Source: an uncultured Bacilli bacterium
Lineage (GTDB): Bacteria > Bacillota_I > Bacilli_A > RF39 > UBA660
NCBI GenBank assembly: GCA_949841325.1
Contig: CATKZK010000008.1
Coordinates: 1 to 46,026, forward strand
Direction of reading: 5' to 3'
Length of the DNA: 46,026 bases
Notes under the pieces: model-generated
The model's input: only the letters and a program-made list of their open reading frames with translations
The model's database searches: none
What the model was told of the DNA's origin: nothing
Translations under genes and position numbers: made by a program
Part shown: piece by piece, positions 38,048 through 46,026 of the stretch
How positions within the stretch are numbered: the stretch's first letter is position 1
How the letters are laid out: each line of letters starts with the position of its first letter

Positions 38048-38857
38048 ATGTCATTAAAAGAAAAACTAATGATTATGAAAAAAGGGGTTTTATCGAGTTT
38101 TCCTACAGAAAAGCAACTTCCAGCAACACATGAAAATACGAATTTAACTGTTTTAAATGAAATTGATGACACATTAGATTTGCTTTTAAAAGAAGAGGAA
38201 AAAGGGTCTCTTGTAAAAGCGAAAAAAAATTATGTGAATGAGATTATAAGTCTTATTATTCTTTTAGATGTCAGCGGGTCAATGCGTGGAACGGAAAATG
38301 ATATATATCAAGGACTAAAGTCATTAATCAATAAACATAAGGATGATAATATCTTATTAAGTTTCATTGCCTTTAATGACGACAGATATACACTGTTAGA
38401 TGATGCTCCTATTGATATCGCGCATATTAGTAAAATAGATCCGATAGGTGGTACAAATTTAAATGGAAGTCTTTTTTATGCATTAAATGAAAAATGTAGT
38501 ACAGGAATCAATTTATTAGTCACTATAAGTGATGGCGATGATACAGAAAATAAAATAACAACAGATAAAGTAAGAAAAGCTCTAAGAAGTAAAATGAATA
38601 GTGACAATCATTTCTTTTTCCTTGGGGAGGCTAATATTTGGCAAACTCCTGAAGACGTATATCAAAATGCTCATGAATTGGGATTTGAAGAAGAGCATAT
38701 TGCCGTGTTTACTCGAAAAGGAAATGGGAATAAATTAAATTTTGCTGTTATAAGTAACATGTTAGAAGAATTAATATACAATGGAATGATATCTAATTCA
38801 TGGTCAGAACCTATAAAAGAACATTATTTAGCATTAACAGATAAGAGGTTAAAATAA
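38048..38857 (+). CDS. von Willebrand factor A domain protein
   Basis: MIDAS-like LLDVSGSMRG...PIGGTNLNGSLFYAL...TISDGDDTE. Confidence 0.9.
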   Translation: MSLKEKLMIMKKGVLSSFPTEKQLPATHENTNLTVLNEIDDTLDLLLKEEEKGSLVKAKKNYVNEIISLIILLDVSGSMRGTENDIYQGLKSLINKHKDDNILLSFIAFNDDRYTLLDDAPIDIAHISKIDPIGGTNLNGSLFYALNEKCSTGINLLVTISDGDDTENKITTDKVRKALRSKMNSDNHFFFLGEANIWQTPEDVYQNAHELGFEEEHIAVFTRKGNGNKLNFAVISNMLEELIYNGMISNSWSEPIKEHYLALTDKRLK

Positions 38858-40302
38858 TGGAATGGTGGGAAAAGGAAGGCGAATGGTTTGATTGCTTCAA
38901 AATACTAGGAATCAGTGAGAATGCTAGTGAAGGTGAACTAAAAAAAGCTTATCATGCTTTTGTTAATAAATATCACCCAGATGTGAATAATAATGAAACT
39001 GAGCTCTTTAAACGTGGAACTTTAGCATATAAGACCTTACGTGATACTAAAACAAGAGAAAAATATACAAAATTTACTAAAAAGTTAAAAGCTGAGAGAG
39101 CTAATAATAAAAAAGAAGACAAAGAAGAAACAATGAGTTTTGAAGAAAACGTTAACGAATATAAAAGAAAAGAGAGTCAAATAAAGATTGCCATTAATGG
39201 AATGATTCATGAGATCGAACAGAAAAGAGAAAAATTCAATAGCATATATATCAGTTTATGCCAAGCTTTAAAAAATAAAAGTATAAACGCGAATGATTAT
39301 GAAATAAGAAGACAAAAACTACGAAGCTTTGAACTATCTAGTATCAATTCTATAAAAGAAATAGAAGATATAATAGAACATGATTTGAATAATCTTGATT
39401 TAACATACGAACAAAAAAAATTGCGTGATCTAAGAAAAAAATTCAGACAAACGGAAAAAATTTTAACTAGTAGTTATGATCAGGCTATTATTAAATTAAA
39501 AAAAGCTAAGTTAATGGAATTTAGTCCTTATGCAGCTCTAATAATGTCTGGAATCATTATATCTACTTTTTTCTATAATTTATTAGATTTTGGCAGTGAA
39601 ACTCCAAAGAAATCTATAGTAGCTGAATATGACGGTGAAAAAATAGAAGATGAGGAAAAAGTAGTAGTTAACGAAACTTTAGAGCCTACAACAATAGAAA
39701 CTGACCCAATACTAGACATTACTCAAGAAGGAAGTATAAATTTTGATTATTATCCTGATTGTGTTTTATTTCAAAATATTCCAAGTGAAGATGAATATGT
39801 GAGTTTTTCTAACGTCTATACTGAGTGTGGTATGGAAGTCATCATCGCTGATGACGAATATGGCGTAAGTTATCTTTTAGATGCCAACAATCACAACAAC
39901 GTTCTTTTTGGCAATTTTATTTCCTATGGTGGACCATATCATTCAGAAGATGGCTTTTATTTTTGTATTCTATCCGCCGATGGATATGATTACAAATTAG
40001 ATGCTTATGACTGTCGAACTATTCTTGAAGTTGAATCAGCTTATTCCGAAGAGAGTGAACCATATTATTTAGAAGGTTATGGATATGTGATTGAAGCTTA
40101 TAATTGTGGTGAAAAATATTTAATAGATGCCGAAACTCGCTATCCTTTTATCAGAAATTTTGATGACTATGAACCCATGTATTATGATGAAGAGCTTGGT
40201 TGTAATGTCTATTGTTTCAATAAATATGGTGGAGATTGTAAATATTACTTAGCTGCCGATGATTTAAGAAAAGTATTAAAAAAAGAAAGCGTATGGGATT
40301 AA
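38857..40302 (+). CDS. J-domain membrane protein with acidic C-terminal extension
   Basis: FDCFKILGISENASEGELKKAYHAFVNKYHPDVNN; HPD motif; TM YAALIMSGIIISTFFYNLL. Confidence 0.85.
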   Translation: MEWWEKEGEWFDCFKILGISENASEGELKKAYHAFVNKYHPDVNNNETELFKRGTLAYKTLRDTKTREKYTKFTKKLKAERANNKKEDKEETMSFEENVNEYKRKESQIKIAINGMIHEIEQKREKFNSIYISLCQALKNKSINANDYEIRRQKLRSFELSSINSIKEIEDIIEHDLNNLDLTYEQKKLRDLRKKFRQTEKILTSSYDQAIIKLKKAKLMEFSPYAALIMSGIIISTFFYNLLDFGSETPKKSIVAEYDGEKIEDEEKVVVNETLEPTTIETDPILDITQEGSINFDYYPDCVLFQNIPSEDEYVSFSNVYTECGMEVIIADDEYGVSYLLDANNHNNVLFGNFISYGGPYHSEDGFYFCILSADGYDYKLDAYDCRTILEVESAYSEESEPYYLEGYGYVIEAYNCGEKYLIDAETRYPFIRNFDDYEPMYYDEELGCNVYCFNKYGGDCKYYLAADDLRKVLKKESVWD

Positions 40303-40401
40303 TTTTGCTTTTTTCTATTTTTTTATATGATGAAAAAAACACTTCTCCTTGAATATTTTTATCCTTTATTTTATAATAGAAATAGAATAGAGGGTGAGAA
40401 G

Positions 40402-41673
40402 ATGCAGTGTGGAAATTGTGGTACACCATTAATACCTGGGAATAATATTTGTCCATCATGTGGGGCTTTAAATATGGGGTTTACTCCACAAAATTCAAAT
40501 ACAGAGGATAAATCAGTTCTAAATTCTTCTCCTATAGAAAGCAATGAAGGAACGAATGTAAATGAACAAGCAGTAGAATCATCTCTTATAAATCAGGCAT
40601 TACCTGTGGAAAATGAAAATCAAGTGCATCAAGAGACATCAAATGATATCAGTGATGTCAAAGCATTAGGTGAATCGCAAATTCAAAATGATCCTGATAA
40701 GATAGAAACTTTAGAGAACCAAGTTCCACAAGATATTCCACCTGTTTCTTTAACTTTTGAAGAGAATCTTACACAAGGTGTAAAAGAGATGAATGAAGAA
40801 AATATTTCTACTTATGCTCCAGAACAACAAAATACACCTGAACAAAAAGAAGAGGGACAAGTTTCCATTCAAATTCCTGAAGTAGAAAAGCCAATAGAAA
40901 ATATTCAGATGCCAAGTGATGGCAGTGCTTTATCTGTTGATGAAGTTACAGAAACGGTTGGCGAAGTAGCAGAAGAGTCGACGTTAAAGATTGGAAAAAC
41001 AAATTTTAAAATAAAATTTCCTAAGGGGAAAAAGATTTCTATGAGAATCTTTATAATCGCTCTTATTATTACTTTAGTCGTAGGTGCTCTTTTGGGGCGT
41101 ACTCTTTTCAAGCAAAACGTCTGTGTATCTTCTACCCCTAAGAGTACAAAGACAAAAACACCTCTTGTAAGTGATGGCAAAAACAACATAACAAAAGCAG
41201 GCAATTATCTGTATACGATTCCTAAAAGTTTGAATTACGATAAGAAAGATGGAGGTATTGTCATCTATGATGAAGCGGGGAGTTATCGAATTTTTATACG
41301 TGATGAAGCGGGATTATATGAAAATTTGGCAAGTTCTAGAACTAGTATAACAGAGACGCTTAAAGAAAATGAAATGACAGTAAATAATAGTAAAGAGATG
41401 AAAATAAAAGAGAAGAGTTATCTTATTTTTGAAGGAACAACAAAATTACAAAACCGTCTTGTAGTTTTTTCTGAAGCAACTAATGATCATATCTTTTATA
41501 TGGAAATCGTAAATACAAGTAATAATTATGACTATCAAGCATTAGAAGTCGCTGATGATATTATAAAAAATGCCAAATATGAAGAAAAAGAAAATGAATT
41601 AGAGGATGTTGATATCTATGATATAAGTGAAGTGAGTATTACGGCTGCTGAAGCTTATCAGGCGATACGGTAG
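40402..41673 (+). CDS. Zinc-ribbon membrane protein with acidic linker and extracytoplasmic domain
   Basis: MQCGNCGTPLIPGNNICPSCGALNMGF; TM RIFIIALIITLVVGALLGRTLF. Confidence 0.8.
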   Translation: MQCGNCGTPLIPGNNICPSCGALNMGFTPQNSNTEDKSVLNSSPIESNEGTNVNEQAVESSLINQALPVENENQVHQETSNDISDVKALGESQIQNDPDKIETLENQVPQDIPPVSLTFEENLTQGVKEMNEENISTYAPEQQNTPEQKEEGQVSIQIPEVEKPIENIQMPSDGSALSVDEVTETVGEVAEESTLKIGKTNFKIKFPKGKKISMRIFIIALIITLVVGALLGRTLFKQNVCVSSTPKSTKTKTPLVSDGKNNITKAGNYLYTIPKSLNYDKKDGGIVIYDEAGSYRIFIRDEAGLYENLASSRTSITETLKENEMTVNNSKEMKIKEKSYLIFEGTTKLQNRLVVFSEATNDHIFYMEIVNTSNNYDYQALEVADDIIKNAKYEEKENELEDVDIYDISEVSITAAEAYQAIR

Positions 41674-41689
41674 TTATTGACAAGTTACA

Positions 41690-41845
41690 TTTTCTTCAGT
41701 ATAATCAACTTAATTAGTGATGAAGTGATTTACAACCATGGAGCTAAATCGTTATTCGCGTTAAGAAAAAAAGTGTATGAGCAATCATAAAATAGGATGG
41801 TACCACGGATTATTTCGTTCCTATGTTTATGATTGCTTTCTTTAT
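41690..41845 (+). promoter_or_regulatory. T-box leader, compact, upstream of HAD-tyrS
   Basis: AGGATGGTACCACGG...CGTTCCT T-box motif; long helix GCAATCATAAA / TTTATGATTGC followed by T-rich sequence; tyrS downstream. Confidence 0.75.
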
Positions 41846-41855
41846 TGGAGGACAA

Positions 41856-42484
41856 ATGAAAAAAAGAGTTATTGTTGATTTGGATGGGACAATTATACCA
41901 AAGTTTAATGTTAAAGAAAGTGTGATAAAGTGTTTTGAAAGGAATGGAATAGAGCGTCGTGAAAGTTTTATAAAGGGATTTTTAAGAGGAATGAAAGAAT
42001 ATGAAATATTTCATTCAGAATATGATCTTTTTCTATATTATGACTTTTTAAAAAGATGTTCTAAAGTTCCTTTTTCCATTGAACTTGTTCAAGATTATCT
42101 TTCTCATATTGAATACCTTGTTCCTCAAAAAAACACAATAGAGGAAAGAGAATTTCTTGAAAGAATCTATGCTGATTATGAGGTTGTTGCTTTATCTAGT
42201 TTTTTTAAAGAGGTGGAAGAAAAGCGTTTAGAATATTTACATTTGCGACAATACTTTACGGAAGTTTATGGTGGTGAAGAATATACTAAACCAGATGAAA
42301 GAGCTTATGAAATGGCCTTGGGAAGTCTCCTATGGAAGAATGTATAATGATTGGCGATGATTATAATCTTGATTACTTAGGCGCTAAAAGAATAGGTTTA
42401 GATGCCATTTATTACCATCAAGAAGGTTGTATAAATAATAATGAGGAAGTCAATGCACTTCATATGATAAAAATAGAAAGATAG
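41856..42484 (+). pseudogene. HAD-like hydrolase split by a frameshift near 42332-42347
   Basis: Frame 1: MKKRVIVDLDGTIIPKF... ending 42347; HAD motif IV MEECIMIGDDYNLDYLGAKRIGLDAIYYHQEG continues in the -1 frame 42332-42484. Confidence 0.65.
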
Positions 42485-42495
42485 GGAGAATATAT

Positions 42496-43680
42496 ATGAC
42501 ATGTTATGAAGATTTAGTCTTTCGTGGACTAATAAAAGATAAAACAAATAATGAAGATTTTATAAAAAAACTAAATGAAGGAGGTATGATTTTTTATATT
42601 GGAACAGATCCAACGGCTGATTCTCTTCATTTAGGGCATTTATCGAGTTTTTTGATTTGTGAGAGACTAGCACGTTTTGGACATCATCCAATTGTCTTAG
42701 TGGGAGGCGCAACAGGCCTAATTGGAGATCCAAGACCAACAAAAGAAAGAGAAACATCTACTGTTGAGTTTATTACTAAAAATGTTGAAGGAATAAAAAA
42801 ACAATTGGCAAAATATTTTCCTCATTGTGAGATGGTCAATAACTATACTTGGACAAAAGATGTCACCTATATCGACTTTTTAAGGGATTATGGAAAATAT
42901 TTTAATATTAATTATATGATTAATAAAGATATTATTAGAAGAAGATTAGATGAAGGTATTTCCTATACAGAATTTTCTTATACCCTAATGCAAGCATATG
43001 ATTTCTTATGGTTATATGAAAATAAAAATTGTATTATGCAAGTTGCTGGACAAGATCAATGGGGAAATATTACATCTGGTATTGAACTTATTAGAAAGAA
43101 ATTGGGACGTGAGGCCTATGCTTTTACAATGCCTCTTGTTACGACTAAAAGTGGTGTTAAATTTGGCAAGAGTGAAGGAAATGCTTTATGGTTAGATAAA
43201 GAGAAAACGAGTCCATATGAGATGTATCAATATTTAATTAATGCTGAAGATGAAATGGTCATTGAATATTTGAAACGTTTTACTTTCCTTTCTAAAGAAG
43301 AAATTTTGGTCTTGGAGGAAAAACATAAAGTGGCTCCTGAAAAAAGAGATGCTCATCGTGCTCTTGCTTATGAGGTAGTTAAATTTTTGCATGGAGAAGA
43401 AGAAGCATCAAAAGCTCGTGAAACGAGTGAGTCTGTATTTAGTGGAAACATGTCTGACAATATGCCGACTGTAGAATTAAAGAATTTTGAAGGGAATATT
43501 TTAGACTTATTAGTTAAAACAGAACTTGCTCCCTCTAAATCAGAAGCTAGAAGACTTGTTATGCAAGGTGGAGTTAGCATAAATAGTGAAAAAGTTATAG
43601 ATTCAAATGCAGAAATATCTTTAAAAGAATTTGTTTTACAAAAAGGCAAAAAGAAAATCATTAAAGTGGTATTATCTTAA
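42496..43680 (+). CDS. tyrS: Tyrosyl-tRNA synthetase
   Basis: YIGTDPTADSLHLGHL; VGGATGLIGDP; QVAGQDQWGNITSGIELIRK; KFGKSEGNALWLD; C-terminal S4-like. Confidence 0.96.
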   Translation: MTCYEDLVFRGLIKDKTNNEDFIKKLNEGGMIFYIGTDPTADSLHLGHLSSFLICERLARFGHHPIVLVGGATGLIGDPRPTKERETSTVEFITKNVEGIKKQLAKYFPHCEMVNNYTWTKDVTYIDFLRDYGKYFNINYMINKDIIRRRLDEGISYTEFSYTLMQAYDFLWLYENKNCIMQVAGQDQWGNITSGIELIRKKLGREAYAFTMPLVTTKSGVKFGKSEGNALWLDKEKTSPYEMYQYLINAEDEMVIEYLKRFTFLSKEEILVLEEKHKVAPEKRDAHRALAYEVVKFLHGEEEASKARETSESVFSGNMSDNMPTVELKNFEGNILDLLVKTELAPSKSEARRLVMQGGVSINSEKVIDSNAEISLKEFVLQKGKKKIIKVVLS

Positions 43681-43708
43681 GTGTAGAAATACAATTTTTT
43701 CTTTATAA

Positions 43709-43879
43709 ATCAAATACACATATCAAATATTTGGCTTTATATCTATCGGATATAAAGTCTGCAATACTGATACTAAAATCGTCGTGAATTATACAGAAAA
43801 GTCTTCTGCATTAGTAGATCAAATGATAGCAACTAAATCAAGTTATTCTAATGTTGTAAAAGGGGTACAAGTAACTTAA
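43709..43879 (+). pseudogene. Open-frame remnant without start, 56 codons
   Basis: IKYTYQIFGFISIGYKVCNTDTKIVVNYTEKSSALVDQMIATKSSYSNVVKGVQVT*; no start codon upstream before an in-frame stop. Confidence 0.35.
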
Positions 43880-43939
43880 AAAAGTTTTCTTTTTAAGAAA
43901 ATAGTGATATAATTTCTTTTCAAGAGAGAAGGAAAAGAA

Positions 43940-44416
43940 ATGACAGAAGAGTTTGAAGATTTATATAATTCTGTATTGGTAATTCTTTATTATATGGAAG
44001 AAGAAAGAAAAGACATACTTACAGACTATGTCAAAATCTTATCAGGAGTGGCAAAATTTTCTCATGTAAAACACTATGACGATTTATTAAATAGTATAGA
44101 AGAAACCTTTGCCCCATTCTTTAGTGAAGTAAAAATAGAAGGTATGATTTTTGAGGAGATTAAGTCTTATATAGAATCAAAGTCTGATTTACGCTATATT
44201 CAAGAAGATATTTTAGACTATTTTGCTAGTTTATTTGATTCTTTTGATGAATTATTTATTCGAAGATCAATCATCTATTCCCGAATTGTAAACTTTTATG
44301 AACAATTAATTTTGGGTGACATTTTAACTGATTTAAATTATCGAGTATGTGGATTAGAAGTCACTCTTAGTGAAACGAGTATTCAAGAATTACAAATGAA
44401 ACTAAAAAATACATAA
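43940..44416 (+). CDS. Hypothetical protein, 158 aa
   Basis: ORF with RBS (agagaaggaaaag); no recognised motif. Confidence 0.65.
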   Translation: MTEEFEDLYNSVLVILYYMEEERKDILTDYVKILSGVAKFSHVKHYDDLLNSIEETFAPFFSEVKIEGMIFEEIKSYIESKSDLRYIQEDILDYFASLFDSFDELFIRRSIIYSRIVNFYEQLILGDILTDLNYRVCGLEVTLSETSIQELQMKLKNT

Positions 44417-44417
44417 G

Positions 44418-44741
44418 CTATTTCATTTCGCTTATGTATTTTTTTAATGCACGTGCATCAGGACCAAATATGATTTTTAATTGATTGTCAATTTCGACAA
44501 TTCCTTTGGCACCCAACTTTTGAATCCCTTCTTTATCTACAATACTAACATCTTTAAGGGTTACTTTGAATCTTGACATATTGACTTCTGTATCTAATAT
44601 ATTGTCTTTCCCGCCTAAAAATTGTACAAGTTTATTAATCTCCAAATTAAAGTTTTTGTGATTTAGTTTGACAATCACTAAAGAGATAATAATCAAAGCA
44701 ACGGCAATAATGGCATATTGTAGAAGATATGTCCAATTCAT
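44418..44741 (-). CDS. Membrane-anchored EIIB(glucose-type)-like protein without the phosphorylatable Cys
   Basis: TM then LVQFLGGKDNILDTEVNMSRFKVTLKDVSIVDKEGIQKLGAKGIVEIDNQLKIIFG. Confidence 0.7.
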   Translation of the reverse strand: MNWTYLLQYAIIAVALIIISLVIVKLNHKNFNLEINKLVQFLGGKDNILDTEVNMSRFKVTLKDVSIVDKEGIQKLGAKGIVEIDNQLKIIFGPDARALKKYISEMK

Positions 44742-44842
44742 CTTTATCACCAAACCCATCATACTATAAATTAGGGAAAAAAGCAAATGATTGATAATTT
44801 ATGAAAATAATACTATAATAAAAGTAGAAATGAGATGATTCT

Positions 44843-45721
44843 TTGAAAAAACTATTATTACGTCTACTTGCTTTTTTTCTAGACACGTTGTTTATATCTT
44901 TTATCATTTGGGGGATATCTTTAATTCCAGTGATTAATCCGAATATTGATAAAATTAATCACCTCTATGCAGAACAGAATAATTCGTATAAAACCTATTT
45001 ATCGTTTATGGAAGAGGGGCCAAAAATGGTGGAAGATTCTGTTATTACAGAAGAAGAAGCAAAGAAAATTGAGCAGGAGTATCCTGAATATAGAATAATA
45101 GTTAAGGATATCACGGTTAATGAGGATTTAAAAAATGAGTTTATTAAAGATTTAAAGATAAAAATAAATGAACAATATAAAGACATTTTAAATGATTATA
45201 CATATCAAGTAAATAAACTCTTGATTATTGAAAATGTCATTGCAATTATTTGTTATTTGATTTATTTTGGAGTTGTTCCATATTTTACTAAGGGATATAC
45301 TCTATTTAAAAAGTTTATGCGTATAAAAACAATACATGTAGACGAAAAGAAAGAAGTATCTTTAGTTACTTTCCTAATTAGGGCATTCTTAATTAATGAA
45401 ATTCTTTTTGTTCTTTTAGAAATTATTGGTGTTTATACTTTAAAAATAAATGCCTATACAACTTTCCATTATTGGCTTAACCAAGCAAAGTACGTTTATG
45501 AAATGGCTTTCTTAATCGTTCTTGTCATGAGAGATGATCAAAAAAGTATTCATGACATTCTTCTCAAAACGAGAGTTGTCCTTTTAGATAAAGACGGTAA
45601 AGAAGTTGAAAGTGTCATTTTTAAAACGAATGAAAAAATAGAAACAAAAGAGATCAAGACAAATACCTCTAAAAAGAGAAAAAAAGAAGAAGTGAAAGCG
45701 ATAAAAGTTGATGATAAGTAA
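44843..45721 (+). CDS. RDD family membrane protein
   Basis: [56 protein letters not shown]. Confidence 0.8.
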   Translation: MKKLLLRLLAFFLDTLFISFIIWGISLIPVINPNIDKINHLYAEQNNSYKTYLSFMEEGPKMVEDSVITEEEAKKIEQEYPEYRIIVKDITVNEDLKNEFIKDLKIKINEQYKDILNDYTYQVNKLLIIENVIAIICYLIYFGVVPYFTKGYTLFKKFMRIKTIHVDEKKEVSLVTFLIRAFLINEILFVLLEIIGVYTLKINAYTTFHYWLNQAKYVYEMAFLIVLVMRDDQKSIHDILLKTRVVLLDKDGKEVESVIFKTNEKIETKEIKTNTSKKRKKEEVKAIKVDDK

Positions 45722-45929
45722 AGGGCTTATCAAATTGATTAGACTTTATCAAAGAGCACCCATGGGAACACATCGTCAATGTAAGTTTATTCCTACTTGT
45801 TCAGAGTATGCTATTCAAGCATTGGAAAACTATGGTGCCCTTTATGGAACTTTTCTTTCTTTAAAGCGAATATTAAAATGTAATCCATGGTCTAAAGGTG
45901 GCCTTGATCCCTTAAAAGTAAAAAAGTGA
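45708..45929 (+). CDS. yidD: Membrane protein insertion efficiency factor YidD
   Basis: [61 protein letters not shown]. Confidence 0.95.
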   Translation: MMISKGLIKLIRLYQRAPMGTHRQCKFIPTCSEYAIQALENYGALYGTFLSLKRILKCNPWSKGGLDPLKVKK

Positions 45930-46026
45930 AACTTATCTAGTAGAAGATAGGTTTTTTTGTGTCAATAAAATGTATAAATTGATGGAAAAGAATAAATTAG
46001 TTGAACATATGTACAAAAAAAAGAAA

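Noticed and set aside
40905-41204. 99-aa minus-strand ORF
   Set aside because: Antisense to the zinc-ribbon TM protein gene; no independent support.
43368-43661. 97-aa minus-strand ORF within tyrS
   Set aside because: Shadow ORF of a conserved enzyme.

Overview
The window is a low-GC Bacillota-type chromosomal segment. TGA is used as a stop (e.g. ORFs ending at 14398, 18219 and 45929), so the standard bacterial code applies. It opens with the 3' end of a 23S rRNA and a 5S rRNA. Housekeeping genes include lysS, tyrS (T-box leader), mutY, deoD, comEA/comEC, a YfmF/YfmH-type M16 pair, GH3/NagZ, a PrsA-like foldase, LCP, RDD and yidD. Accessory and surface functions make up much of the rest. The most interesting items are: (1) an unannotated, highly structured ~395-nt RNA (about 4619-5013) with a consensus-like promoter, a strong terminator and a possible pseudoknot; (2) a four-gene operon (5093-10123) with a predicted thioester-domain secreted protein flanked by two paralogous membrane proteins of opposite topology and a small membrane protein; (3) a surface protein with a camelysin/TasA-like leader and a C-type-lectin (DGR-target-like) C-terminus, preceded by a 19-bp poly(A) tract directly upstream of a -10 box, which suggests slipped-strand phase variation; (4) a TasA-like/SipW/DUF5305-like cluster; (5) a candidate type I toxin-antitoxin pair in the 18.85-18.99 kb intergenic region; (6) tandem Spo0A-box-like sites over the -35 of an unlisted 59-aa ORF, followed by two YjcZ-like microproteins; (7) a LigD-like phosphoesterase-polymerase with no ligase domain; (8) a degenerate DnaA/Hda-like protein. 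All family assignments are from visual motif recognition, with no database search.
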